64,000 nucleotides of DNA from Taudactylus pleione (taxonomy: Eukaryota > Chordata > Amphibia > Anura > Myobatrachidae), in the NCBI GenBank assembly GCA_031769625.1, contig JAUIMM010000719.1, positions 1,833,501-1,897,500 of the forward strand, in the 5' to 3' direction. The position numbers were made by a program, and so were the translations under genes. Positions 46,094 through 57,730 of the stretch are shown in pieces (positions within the stretch are counted from its first letter, which is position 1; each line of letters begins with the position of its first letter). Below the pieces are notes generated by a model that saw only the letters and a program-made list of their open reading frames with translations, was not told the origin of the DNA and did not search any database.

Positions 46094-47150
46094 TGGAGAA
46101 TGATGACGGCTGTACGCTGAGAATGATGACGGCTGTACGCTGAGAATGATGATGGCTGTACGCTGAGAATGATGACGGCTGTACGCTGAGAATGATGACG
46201 GCTGTACACTGAGAATGATGACAGATGTACGCTGAGAATGATGACAGATGTACGCTGAGAATGATGACGGCTGTACGCTGAGAATGATGACGGCTGTACA
46301 CTGAGAATGATGACGGCTGTACACTGAGAATGATGACGGCTGTACACTGAGAATGAGGACGGCTGTACACTGAGAATGATGACGGCTGTACGCTGAGAAT
46401 GATGACGGCTGTACGCTGAGAATGATGACGGCTGTACGCTGAGAATGATGACAGATGTATGCTCAGAATGATGACGGCTGTACGCTGAGAATGATGACAG
46501 ATGTACGCTGAGAATGATGACAGATGTACTCTGAGAATGATGACGGCTGTACGCTGAGAATGATGACGGCTGTACGCTGAGAATGATGATGGCTGTACGC
46601 TGAGAATGATGACGGCTGTACGCTGAGAATGATGACGGCTGTACGCTGAGAATGATGACGGCTGTACACTGAGAATGATGACAGATGTACGCTGAGAATG
46701 ATGACAGATGTACGCTGAGAATGATGACGGCTGTACGCTGAGAATGATGACGGCTGTACACTGAGAATGATGACGGCTGTACACTGAGAATGATGACGGC
46801 TGTACACTGAGAATGAGGACGGCTGTACACTGAGAATGATGACGGCTGTACGCTGAGAATGATGACGGCTGTACGCTGAGAATGATGACGGCTGTACGCT
46901 GAGAATGATGACAGATGTATGCTCAGAATGATGACGGCTGTACGCTGAGAATGATGACAGATGTACGCTGAGAATGATGACAGATGTACTCTGAGAATGA
47001 TGACGGCTGTACGCTGAGAATGATGACGGCTGTACGCTGAGAATGATGATGGCTGTACGCTGAGAATGATGACGGCTGTACGCTGAGAATGATGACGGCT
47101 GTACGCTGAGAATGATGATGGCTGTACGCTGAGAATGATGACGGCTGTTT
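46094..47150. repeat. 23-bp minisatellite with 460-bp higher-order repeat
   Basis: About 46 units of GAATGATGACGGCTGTACGCTGA (variants CAGATG, GTACACTGA, GAGGACGG). Rare variants recur exactly 460 bp apart: GAGGACGG at 46356 and 46816, and ATGTATGCTC at 46455 and 46915. A 20-unit block was therefore duplicated. Open minus-strand frames (HHSQRTAVIILSVQPSSFSAY-type) are repeat reads. Confidence 0.95.
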
Positions 47151-47154
47151 GAAC

Positions 47155-47425
47155 AAGCGCATGGATGTATGGGGGGGCTGGTGCTGCATAGGTATGTACA
47201 AGGCTGCGTATGGACAAATACAGTATCTTCATTTATCTCTATGTACACGCGGCAGATGCAGTCCCGGCCACTTTTGTGTGACTAAATCTGCCCCAAGCAG
47301 AAGCAATGATGCAGCCATTACAGTGACTATACGGTTACAGGCAGCTAATCCACAGCGAATGGAGCCCCCAGCAAATCTGTACATATTCCGATCATCTCAT
47401 TACATTATGCCAATAATATTTATAG
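47155..47425. other. Unique sequence right of the 23-bp array
   Basis: No feature is recognised. Confidence 0.4.
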
Positions 47426-47918
47426 TTAGGGAAAGAAATACAATGTACAGGACACCACAGTGACTACTGCAGGATTATAGAATTGCTTCAAATGTTTTGC
47501 ATGGATCATATCTATTGAGAATGTACCCTGGAATTGCAATATGTGTAATGGGGGGACACCCCAAATAACACTGACGCACCATCCCCTCCTCTGACATGGA
47601 CAGTTACAAATCACAGAAACGTTTCCTCTTGTATATAGCAGCTGAGTTATATTGCTTCCCTCAGTCACATTACATGGGGTGAAAGTGACACTTTTGGACA
47701 CATCATTCATATTTATCAGACGTTTACCCCCAGAACTCTCCACAATGGATAGAACAGACTGTGGGAGCACCAATACTATAATATCAGCTTATAATAGTGT
47801 CACTTACCAGCTGCAGGCAGAATGTGTAGGGGCTGCGCGTAGCCTCCGTTCTGTCCAGGATAGATGGATCCTTCTTACACAATGTATAGAGAGAAGTAGG
47901 ATCTATGCTGTCTGGCAG
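47426..47918 (-). CDS. Candidate unrecognised gene fragment with a possible 49-bp intron
   Basis: On the minus strand an open segment from 47918 to 47808 (37 codons, starting LPDSIDPTSLYTLC) ends at a strong donor (CTG then GTAAGTG). Forty-nine bases later, after CTCCCACAG (CAG 47761-47759), a second segment runs from 47758 to the stop near 47426 (110 codons). The gap is not a multiple of three, yet the segments join in phase 0. The upstream edge is also preceded by a CAG. The second segment contains four N-glycosylation-type sites close together (NVT, NIT, NVS and so on, within CNVTEGSNITQL and RGNVSVICNCPC) and several cysteines, which would suit a secreted or receptor ectodomain. No family is recognised, and the intron is shorter than most vertebrate introns. 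It may be a real gene fragment, a pseudogene or chance. Confidence 0.28.
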
Positions 47919-47933
47919 CTGGGACCGAGCTGC

Positions 47934-48364
47934 TCATTATGTAGATGTCTGTCTCTGACTACACTGACATTTCCTCTTCTGTTACTCACATGATTAATAC
48001 TTTCTTGGGCGTATAAAACTTGCATTTAAAGAGATACATTAATGAAAGCAGCAATCACTGCTAATAGATGCCTGGAATGGTGTATGCACACAAGTAACTT
48101 ATTGTTCTGCAAATTATCAGTCAGGATACAATCCAGCAGCATGGCTAATAGCAGATAGGTACCATTAGCTGTGGTTAGTGGTTATATAATGTGTGTAATT
48201 ATTACAGACACACTGTACCGTACGCTGCAATGCTTTATGGAAATCACATCCGTTCCCAGGAGAGAAAACATCACTTTAATAATGAGACCATCGACTCTGT
48301 AATTCTAGAACAGGTGTTTGTCAGAACAATGTTACAATATATCTAGGGTGGACCTGTCACTAAG
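47934..48364. other. Unique sequence with no feature seen
   Basis: It lies upstream of the candidate fragment on its strand. No start codon or promoter can be assigned. Confidence 0.35.
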
Positions 48365-48365
48365 G

Positions 48366-48480
48366 GGTCTATTTACTAAGCAGTGTTAGGAGAAGTGGAA
48401 AGTGAAGAGTGAAAAGTTATATGGTGCCAGCCAATCAGCTCCCAACTGTCATTTTTAAAACACATCCCGTGTGATTTGTG
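48366..48480. mobile_element. Half of a foldback MITE (CCAATCAGCTCC arm)
   Basis: GCCAATCAGCTCCCAACTGT followed by CATTTTTAAAACA matches one arm of the hairpin at 63888-64000. The other arm is not present. Confidence 0.55.
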
Positions 48481-49616
48481 TCACATTTACTTATTATTCA
48501 TTATTCTGTTGTCTGGTAGGGAAAGAAAAGAGCGTTCCATGTGCCCTGCCATGTTTTTCCTCTACGCTGCCATCTGCAAAATTTAGATATGTTTATAAGT
48601 ACACAAAGCAGAAGATGCCTAATAATAATTAACATATAAACCCGATTCTGAGTCACCCACTGTGCCGATATTAGCGCAGTTGACTGATGTTTTAAGTACT
48701 TTGCAAGCGTCTGAGTCACACTGCGCTTGTGTCACGACTGTTAGCAAACAGGAGGAAGAATGAATTTGGATGCAGGAAGGGTGGATTTTAGTGGACACTT
48801 TTGGTAGGTAACAGGGGGGTGACTAGACCGATGCAAGTATGTTGTGGGCGTGTGGCTGACAACAGCTGCATCAAATCAATCGCTCACACAGGAACCCGCA
48901 TTGAGATGCACCAACCATAGGGCAGCTAAGAGTTATGTGAAAATACTGTACGGAAGCCCTTTAATAACAAAATAATGACACCAGAATGTAGATGCACTAA
49001 GCATAGAAATCTATGAGAACTGAACACAGACAAAAAATAACACATATATAACTTTATAGTCCTTTTTGTGAATGAGAGCATAGACTCCACAACATCTGAC
49101 AGAGGAATAGGCGGTATAGCTGCAGACCTCCCTACCTTTCCTACTGAACATTGAGGCCATCGGGGCAATGAGTAAGCTCTCCGCTTCTGTAGATTCCCGT
49201 CTGTGTCTCCTGAGGGGCTGTAATGTAGTGCAGGAATCTTGTGTGCAGCAGTAAGTTCTGTTGGTGCACTGCTGTTGGTGCACTGCTGACATGTCTGCAC
49301 TGAGATGAATTTCTACAGGTGCTGCAGGTGGGGGTCTCAGGTTTAAAGAAATTGGCCTCAGCATTAGCATAAAGACACAGATGATTCTGAATGTGACTCA
49401 GAATTGTATTCTGCAAACAAAATAATAAAAAAAGGAATCCCGGGTTGGATGTTTGAAGGAACCAGCTATAAACCTGGGTAACTCTTTAAAATATGTAGTA
49501 AACAAATCCCAAATCTAAACTCCACCAGGTTGTGGATTAGATATTTCTTATGGCATTTGGCATCACTCATCTCCTGGAGAAAAATTCATGCTGGTCCTAC
49601 AGAACGTGGTTGTAAT
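48481..49616. other. Unassigned sequence
   Basis: Short open frames at 48926-49416 (minus) show no known product. A piece at 48640-48900 has loose similarity to family C MITE interiors (for example GGTAACAGGGGGGTG) but no ends are visible. Confidence 0.3.
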
Positions 49617-50987
49617 TAGATATGTGCAGGTTTGGTTCCTGGAAACACACCTTAAATAAGGGGATCCGAGTGATTCCGAGTCCCAGCTTAGGTCTTCCCG
49701 CCAAGTTCAGATCCAAAAATGAGGCAAAATGTATCTTCCCTGCATTGGATCTTGCATGCATTGGTTTGCCTATAACAGTCTCTCCCTTGTGATCAGGAGC
49801 CATTTCACACAGGAAAGAATGAGAGGGTGTGGAATTGTGGCCTGCAGCACTGTGAGGCACTGTGAGGCACTGTGTATTACAACAAAAAGACTTTAGCAAT
49901 CCATCAGGGCACTATTAGAAAATCATTAGCATTAGGTTAGGAGGAGTTAGGTTTAGGTTTAGGAGATTAATATGTAGATCTGGAAACAGGAGTAGGTGTC
50001 TGGGAAGTGTGACTGCAGGCATCACTGTCACTTGTCATTGTATGTGTGTTTGTCACACAGACTACACACTCACACACTGACGTGTAAACAAACAAACTGG
50101 CTACTGTCTGTGCTGCTGTTGTTTTTTGCTTGCACCTTTTTTTCTACAGTGTACTTATTTATTTATCAGTCCAAAAAATATTCTACTTTGTTTGAGGCTT
50201 CTGCACTCCAAAAAGGTTTTTTTTACCCAGTTATATATAAAAACAACTGCAAAAAATATTTTTTTTTCATGTTTAAAACCAAAATAAAACTTGCAGCCTT
50301 TTCTAATTGAATTTAAAAATTATATTGTGTATTTCAAGAAGTGTGTGTTCAGTTCAGGTGAGTGACGATTCAAATATTATTGTTCTGTGTGCAGTGGTGT
50401 CCTATTCTTAATCTGATGGGGTTTTTTGTGTGTAAAGCAAAGCCATTAGTGCAAGAAAATTTCCATAGAGTGTTATCCTTCCAGTGTAAGTGATGGTATG
50501 TCTTGTAGTGTCCCACCCTTAATTTGCACCACAAAGCAATTTTCAAGTGTATATACAGTAAATCATTTCTTGGCTGGTGTCAAAAATAAAATCAATCATG
50601 GATCAGTCGATAGAAGAGCAGGAGCAGCAATCCAGTACTAGTGCTGTGGCTGCTGCCAGTCATGATAGTACATAAACATCTACTAAAAATGGTAAAAGGA
50701 ACAGAAGGTTTAAATAGGCACTTAAAATCTAAATAATATTTCACAATGTTAAAGAAAACAAATTCACCTCTAACAATAACGGGATAATTTAATGCCAAAA
50801 AACATAACATTGCCATCATGCCATAAACCACATGCAGTGCCAAGGAAAGGCTCAGACCATGGCTTTTAATAGCAACTGGTGGTCCATCTACTGCAGTTTC
50901 ATGTACTAGAATGCCTATTGTGGAAGTGGGAGCCAAACATAGTCAGGCATCCTCTGTAACATCACATGTAACACCTTTGGGCTCTAA

Positions 50988-51571
50988 GGGCCTGATTCAG
51001 ACCCGCTCGCTAAGATGCATACTCTCACTGCTGCCAATGGAATGTATTGTGTGCATGCATATGCATCGCAGTGCGCATGTGCATACCTTAGCAAAAGTTC
51101 ACAATGCGTTCACTAGCTGCACATAGATAGCCCAGCAGAGTGAGTGACAAGAGAAGCCGTTTGTAGGTGGTAACAGGGGCTGGCCATTAAAAATGGCGGA
51201 GTGGATGTGCAGACGCAGGCGTGCCTGAGCATCTCAATGGCATTTTAGAGGTGTGTATAATTAAAAGACAGCATCATAGTACACGTCACCTGGCTGGTGT
51301 TTACACTGAAGTGCTCGCAGTGCTATCGCAGTGGTCAACCTCAATCACTGCGATAGCATCCGATGTACCGATGGATGCATACACTTCCTGGACATGACGT
51401 GCACAAGTGGGCATCTTAAAACAGGCTGGTGGGTGTCTGCATACACTATGTGATCGCTGTGTAAGAATTACTGGGCGTGCTAATGCATTGCAATGCAGCA
51501 GTACTGCCTATGCAATTTGCATACACATCGTGCAAGCGATTGCGTCTAGCGAGTGGCTCTGAATCAGGCCC
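50988..51571. mobile_element. MITE family B, copy B3
   Basis: It starts GGGCCTGATTCAGACCCGCT and ends GTGGCTCTGAATCAGGCCC, with TAA duplicated at 50985-50987 and 51572-51574. It is inserted in the 5' part of the hAT relic. Confidence 0.88.
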
Positions 51572-52566
51572 TAAGTCTAGAGGTATCACCTTAAAAACAG
51601 GCAAAATAGTGCACAAATATACACTAAGGATGAAAAACAAACTGTGTTCACAAACTTCACAAATCCTTGAGGAGATTCTTATGGTGTCCATGAGAGCTAC
51701 ATGCGAGTCTGACATTTCTGACTCTGTAATCCTAGAGAAGCTTCCTTCCACCATTTCTACGCCCTCTGGAAATGTAAGGATGAGTAGCCGTAAATGTAAA
51801 GATTGAAAAAATTGAGGAAAAATTGAGGATACTACTGTGAGAGTGCAACAGGATGAGAGGATATTTGTATATCTGATGCTACTAAGTATATTGATGATGA
51901 ACGTGTTGAACAAGAAGTCAGGAGTAGGATGTTGTTTGTATGAAAGTCAGTTATCCACCAGTGGCTGCAGCACTGGCATGTGAAAAGAAGAAGGCACTTG
52001 TCATGCCTGGTAATAAAACCAAAAAAACCCAACTTTTTGTGTGGAATTTTTTTAATCAAATCCTGTCAACATTTGTGAAGCCATCTGTACCATCTGTGAG
52101 GCCAAAGTAAGTAGAAGTACGGACATTAACCATATAGAAACCAACTCTCCTGTTATGTCATTTACAGCGATTATTTGGGAAAATCTCAAAAATCCTGTAA
52201 AATGATAACAAACAGTCCAGCATCAACTACCAGCGTTATGGAATGATCCCAGCACATGTAATCTCCAATGCCATAACTTTCATCATCAAACTCCTCATTA
52301 ATAATTGTAGGTAGTCCTCCTGCATCCAAGTGGCAAAGGCTGACAAACTCCTCCCCTGTCCATGATGTCTCCTGTGAGCTAGGGCTGTTGGTGCTGGGGG
52401 TGAATCTTGATCACAGAAAGAGACCAAGAAGAAAAGTAGTTTCAGACAACAATTAACTATGAAACAATCCTTTGTAAGAGGAAGTACTGTAAGTATGAAA
52501 ACATCCAGTTGCATAGCAGATCACTAAAGTAATACCGCTTATGCTAGCATTAGATCTGCGTCCAAT

Positions 52567-53045
52567 GGACCTGATTCAGCAAGGATCACAATCGGCTAAT
52601 TGTTGTGTACTGCGCATGAATATGCATTGCAGTGTGTGTGCGCAAACCGGCCACTGCTATCGGGACTGCAATCGCAGAGGCTACGCAGACCCATCGCAGA
52701 GTGATTGACAGATGGGGGTGCAGATGGTGGAGTAGTCGTGTGAATGAAGGCGTGTCAGTGCCTTTGAACGCCATTGCAGGGGCGTGCATAAATTATCCAC
52801 TGCGATACCATACACAGCCTGTGGCCTCATAGTATGCGCTGAAGTTAGCAATTCCTGAGTGAGGTCTGACCTGTCTTAAATGTGCGTTTGGGTCCGATGT
52901 TTCTCGATGTTACTGATTATTAAGCTATGTTACCAAAGTATATGGATGTGAGTATGGGGGAGTGGACATTTACATATCATCGCTGATATTAGTAATGGCG
53001 TTGCATGGGTATTAGCAGAATAGTGATCCTTGCTGAATCAGGCCC
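52567..53045. mobile_element. MITE family C, copy C3, inside the transposase frame
   Basis: It starts GGACCTGATTCAGCAAGG and ends CCTTGCTGAATCAGGCCC. AAT is duplicated at 52564-52566 and 53046-53048. The flanking codons join in frame across the insertion (DLRP before, IST after), so the empty site is precise. Confidence 0.9.
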
Positions 53046-54254
53046 AATATCCACAATCAAGGTATCTGGTTTTAGACAGTTAGTTGAGGTCCTGTATCCC
53101 ACTACCAAATTCCATCTGGATTCCATTTTACCAGAACAGAAATTCCTTGCCTATACGGAACATCGAAAAAATATTCTTAGCTTAGAAAATGCCAAACAAA
53201 ATATTACCTTACTGTGACAGCCCATTAGGTGGCTGCAATGCCTTTAGCAGGAGCAGGATCTAACATACAATTCAGCTTACTCACAGGGTGACTACTCTCT
53301 GCATCACTGGCTTCATTATGAGACTCGCCGTGTCAAACTATTGAAGCAACTCAGGGATGTGATAGCAAAATGGCTTATCCACTAAGACCCCTTAGGGTTT
53401 ATCATATTCGATAATGAAAGTAACATTATACAAGCATTGCAACTGGATGGATCTGAACAGTTTTCATGTTTTGCACACACAATAAACTTAGTGGTGCAGA
53501 ATTTTATCAAAAAAGACAGGTGCATGCAGGAGATGTTTTCTGTGTGCACCGGAGTGAAACAACATTTTGACATGTGGTCAGGCTTTAAAAAGTTACCCAA
53601 AATTATTGACGCCTCTACCTTAACTCAATGTGATACACTAAGAATCTATAAAATGTTGGCGTATTATTTAAATGACAAATTAGCATGTCACAGAGTCCCT
53701 TTGAATACTGGAAGGGAAAAAAGCAATTTGGAGCCCCTTATACAAACTAATTTTGCTTTACCTACGCTGCTCACCCTCCTGCTTGTATTCAGAAAGAGTG
53801 CTTTGTACAGCCAGAACCTTGGGAGTGATCAGTTTAGTAGGCTACTTTCTGAAAATGTGGATAAACTGATGTTCATTGTTGCCACAATTACAACAAAAAT
53901 ACTTCTGTAATGGTGGAATTTAGTGGAAATGAGCTAATAATGTGTAATGATGATAACACTGATGAAGGTGAGGATGATAATGACATCTTACAACTGCTGA
54001 GATGATTAACATTACTGTAAACCACCTTAAGATCATTGGTAGCTTGTGGGGTCCCAAACAAACCAAGCATTTCAGCCACAAAAGTGTTAGCACCTGTTGC
54101 TGAAGTGATTGGTTTGTTAAACTGTGCATATCATTTTTATAATACAACAAAGGGTGGGTGGGAGGGCCCAAGGACAATTCCCTCATACACACTTTTCTTT
54201 TCATTGTACTTTAGTGGGCTGTAGTTTACTAGGGTATTGTTGATGGTCTTCTGG

Positions 54255-55213
54255 TTTGTAAGGCCAATTTCTCTGGTTTTCTTCTCTTTATAGTTGTAAC
54301 TGCTTCTCTGATTCATATAATCATTAATCAATCAAATCAATTAATTGAATGCTTTACCTGGATTACACACTAAGGCCCTCATCCAGAGCCACTCGTAAGC
54401 AGCAGCTCGTTTGCTCCGGGCGATGTTTGCCAAACTGCGCATGCGTACGGATCGTTAAATGCATGCGCGAACCAGTCAGTGCGGCCGAAATTCATGTGCT
54501 CGCAAAATAGCGAATGCCTGATAATTTGAGTGACAGGATGAGGCGTATGTGGGTGGTAACAGGGGAACGTGCTTGAAAACGGGGAGTAGAAATCAGAACG
54601 CAGGCATGCTTAAAGGTCAAAACAGGCGTTTTATGGGTGTGCATATTTAAAACAGCAGCGTCATTGACCATGTCACTGAGTTTTTTTTAGCCAGAACTGC
54701 TCGCAAAATTGTGGTAGCAAAAACCAACCACAAGAATAGCAAACAGTTCATACCTTGTTCGATGTACTCCATTAATCTAATAAATAGCGGACATGACGTC
54801 GGATGCGAGCGGCCAGGGGGGCGTAGTTTCCCAAAAAACGACCGCAAGTTTTGTTCGCTCGTTCAGACCTAGAGGCGTGAACAGGCCGCAAACAGCGAAC
54901 GGTTCATTTGAATAGCCACCCCTATTTTCTGGACGAGCGAGCGCAAATAGCGACCGGCTCTGAATCAGGGCCTAAATGTTTGCCAAGCCCATTTCTCTGT
55001 TTTTATTTTCTTTATAGGTATAACTACTTCCTTGTTCATTAATAAATCAATCAATCAAATAAATCAATGGCATATTTTACCTGGCTTCCACACTAAATGT
55101 TTGCCTGGCCAATGTCTATTTTCATTTGCTTTTTTGTGAGAACTCCTTGTCTATTCATATAATTAATCAATCAATAAATCAATCAATTTTTTTACATGGT
55201 TTCCACTACATAA
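54255..55213. repeat. ~118-bp tandem repeat, three copies, split by a MITE
   Basis: Units with GTTTGCCTGGCCAATTTCTCTG-like starts, CTTTATAG and AATCAATCAATC, and ending TTTCCACACTAA occur at about 54255-54373, 54973-55095 and 55096-55213. The MITE 54374-54972 sits at the boundary of the first and second. Confidence 0.8.
54374..54972. mobile_element. MITE family D, copy D3
   Basis: It starts GGCCCTCATCCAGAGCC and ends CCGGCTCTGAATCAGGGCC, with TAA duplicated at 54371-54373 and 54973-54975. Removing it restores the ACACTAAATGTTTGCC junction seen between the next two tandem copies. Confidence 0.9.
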
Positions 55214-55216
55214 TTA

Positions 55217-55412
55217 GGGGTAAATTTGCTAAAGTGAGAGTTTTGAGAAGTGAGTTTTAAAAGTGATGTTGCCTATAGCAACCAATCAGATTCTAGCTAT
55301 TATCTTCTAGAAGGTGCTAGTTAAATGTTAAGTAGAATCTGATTGGTTGCTAATGGGCAACATCACTTTTAAAACTAACTTCTAAAAACTCTCACTTTAG
55401 TAAATTTACCCC
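55217..55412. mobile_element. Foldback MITE F2
   Basis: Near-perfect hairpin: GGGGTAAATTTGCTAAAGTG pairs with CACTTTAGTAAATTTACCCC, and the inner parts GTTGCCTATAGCAACCAATC and GATTGGTTGCTAATGGGCAAC pair. Confidence 0.87.
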
Positions 55413-55416
55413 AAAA

Positions 55417-55738
55417 GGTGCATACACACACAACGATTTTTTGAACGATTATCGTTAAACAAAATCGTTTAACGATAATCGTTTGAAAAAATCGTTCACT
55501 TTCTGAGTCGAACGATGAACGATTATCGTTCATGCGCGTTCACGTTTGTAGTTTGTAGTTCAGTCAGACTTGTCAACTCAACGATTTTCAGTAAGGGAAT
55601 ATGCAAAAATCGTTTGTAATTCATAAAAATCGTTCATTACACTTTAAAAAATCTGACAGATAATCTGACAGATAATCGTTCATAAAAATCGTTCATAAAA
55701 TCGTTGGTAACAAAATCGTTGTGTGTGTATGCAGCTTT
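55417..55738. mobile_element. Foldback MITE, TGCATACACAC family, copy T2
   Basis: The ends GGTGCATACACACACAACG and CGTTGTGTGTGTATGCAGC are inverse. The interior is dense in AATCGTT and AACGATT. It lies directly after the previous foldback element. Confidence 0.83.
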
Positions 55739-55830
55739 AGTATTGAATATACTACATCTATTTCCCAGAATTGGCTTTGGGCCTCTGAGCTAGGTCTCAA
55801 TTACTAAAAATATTCTATAGTATGACATAA

Positions 55831-56504
55831 GCTGCATACACACACAACGATTTTTTTAATGATTATCGTTAAACGATATCGTTTAATGATAATTGATGGC
55901 AAAAATCGTTCACTTTCTGAGTCAAACGATGAACGATTATCGTTCATGCGCGTTCACGTTTGTAGTTTGTCATTTGTAGTTTGTCGTTCAGTCAGACTTG
56001 TCAACTCAACGATTTACATTAAGGGAATATGCAAAAATCGATGGTAGTTCATAAAAATCGTTCATGACATTTAGTAAATGAACAACTTTAGTAAACGATT
56101 TTAGTAAATTTTATCAAGGGAAAAAATCATGTACTCAAATCGTTCATTAAAAAAATCGTTGTGTGTGTATGCATACACACGGTCAGATTTTTCCTTCAGA
56201 TATGAACGATAACGATTTAAAAATCGTTCAGTCGTTCATATCTGAAGGAAAATCGTTCATATCTGACATGCCTGAACGATGGACGATCAACGATGCGCGT
56301 TCCCGATGGTCAGATAACGATTTCTGATATCTGATGTGTTTGCAGTCAGACTTGGACGATTCCATTCATTTTAATGCAGTCAAAAATCGTTCAATCGTTC
56401 AAATCGTTCAAAACTTTGGTAAAATCGTTCAAATCGTTTAATCGTTCAATCGTTCATCTGACAAATCTGACAAGTCTGACAAATCTGACCGTGTGTACGC
56501 TCCA
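55831..56504. mobile_element. Composite of two fused TGCATACACAC-family MITEs (T3+T4)
   Basis: The left unit begins GCTGCATACACACACAACG and ends CGTTGTGTGTGTATGCA near 56172. The second begins within the same bases (TGCATACACACGGTCAG) and ends CTGACCGTGTGTACGCTCCA. The pair is flanked by TAA on the outside (55828-55830 and 56505-56507). The interiors are full of ATCGTT motifs, and the second unit resembles the copy at 12309-12599. Confidence 0.8.
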
Positions 56505-56866
56505 TAAGTCTTATATTAAACTGCCATCCTGTCTCCCTCTGCAGTATCAATAAGTTTCCTAGATGTGTTATATTATTTTAATCTGCCATGTGTTTGTGCC
56601 ACTGCTCTGTCACTTAGTTTAACCAATCAGTTTCCTGCAGAAAACATTTTTGTGAGCTGAGAGGTCATCAAAATTGACTTTAAATTGCTGGAAATTATTA
56701 TTATTGAGGTTAATAATACTGTAGAAAAAAACAGGCCCAGATTACATGATTTACCTGTTTTTAATTTTATATTTTTTTAAACCAAAACATTTGTGGGTGG
56801 TTTTGGCAAAACCAAAATACGATGATGAATTAGAACCAAAACATGGGGGTCCACACACATTTCTAG

Positions 56867-57528
56867 TTATAACCTGAAAGATGTTATATTTTGCAAACTG
56901 AAATCATCCTACAATAGATAGTTTCAGCTGTATAGACATAATGTAATATGTGTCACAGTAATATTTTAGGCAATAGTCACTGGTGATACTGCAAATACAT
57001 ATTGTGAAGACATGATTTGAACTCACCCACGAAACTAACATAGAGATCATCTGTACTGTACACCTAACAGATGTTACATAATCCTATTACATGTGCCAAG
57101 ACGGAGATGCCACAGGCTAAGTGCTCCGATAAATGAGACTCTTGTATAAAATAACTCTCTGATTGTATCTTTAAGGCCCTCGCAGATTGCTCATAATCAC
57201 ATTACAGTATATGTGGTTTCCTGTAGGGAAAGAAACATTAATACAAATATAACAATTGAATAATATCAACCACATTGTAGGATGTACAGACAGGTATAGC
57301 AGAGATTGTAAGATAATGTAGATAGAGGAAACAGCATTAAATGAACACACACACATACATATGTAACACACTTTGTAATTGTCAGTAATATGTAATAAAG
57401 ACATTTTATGAATGGTTTTTCTATATGGGTACATGTATGATGTGCCCTCGGTTACCTTAAGTAATTGTTCACGGAAGGGATCAGGGAGTTAAAAGATTGT
57501 ATTTAGTATAATATAAACTTCATATATG
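56867..57528. other. A/T-rich unique sequence
   Basis: No gene is recognised. Confidence 0.4.
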
Positions 57529-57730
57529 CAGGGCCGGATTATAGGCGGGGCGGGCAGGGCCCCCACACTGCTGCAAACATTCCGGGCCACTCTGTCTGGA
57601 CCCTCTCTTGCCGACTCTTGGCCGGCAGAAGACAGCACTGCAGTGGCACTGATCACACCTCCATCACTGATAAATAGCAGCTGATGATGGAAGCCCCGCC
57701 CCCTCACTGACATAATGCCGCCATTCGCGA
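57529..57730. mobile_element. One-ended copy of the CAGGGCCGGATTATAGG element (N2)
   Basis: It starts CAGGGCCGGATTATAGGC and continues with GGGCCCCCACAC like the element at 4907-5819. No right end is found, so its extent is approximate. Confidence 0.6.

Larger units (their letters stand above)
50599..53910 (+). pseudogene. hAT transposase relic with BED zinc finger
   Basis: Broken plus-strand frames follow the order of a BED-hAT transposase. A possible start is at 50599 (MDQSIEEQEQQSSTS). Near 52020 comes TQLFVWNFF, then after a frameshift AICTICEAKVSR with a distal histidine (NHIET), the Cys-Cys-His part of a BED finger. QTTINYETI lies near 52445, then LALDLRP up to 52566. After a MITE it resumes with ISTIKVSGFRQLVE at 53046. 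From 53437 a longer frame carries FSCFAHTINLVVQNFI, the conserved CxAHxLNL block of the hAT core. The C-terminal dimerisation region is not recognisable after the stop at 53908-53910. Functional relatives excise and reinsert hAT elements. This copy has several frameshifts and two MITE insertions and is dead. Confidence 0.72.
49617..56866 (+). mobile_element. Decayed hAT element, possibly once autonomous, with later insertions
   Basis: The left end TAGATATGTGCAGGTTTGG and the inverse of the right end, TAGAAATGTGTGTGGACC, resemble each other and other hAT termini. The outside 8-mers GTTGTAAT and GTTATAAC differ by two transitions, as in an old target duplication. Between them lies a hAT transposase relic. 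Removing the later insertions at 50988-51571, 52567-53045, 54374-54972, 55217-55412, 55417-55738 and 55831-56504 leaves about 4.7 kb. That such distant ends belong to one element is inferred. Confidence 0.55.

Noticed and set aside
46094..47150. CRISPR-like regular repeats
   Set aside because: The units are directly adjacent with no unique spacers, and the sequence is vertebrate; it is a minisatellite.
46084..47248. 382-codon minus frame over the 23-bp repeat
   Set aside because: Repeat artefact; three overlapping minus frames carry the same peptide in shifted register.
51832..52514. Minus-strand frames across the hAT relic
   Set aside because: The recognisable BED finger and hAT core are on the plus strand; the minus frames match nothing.
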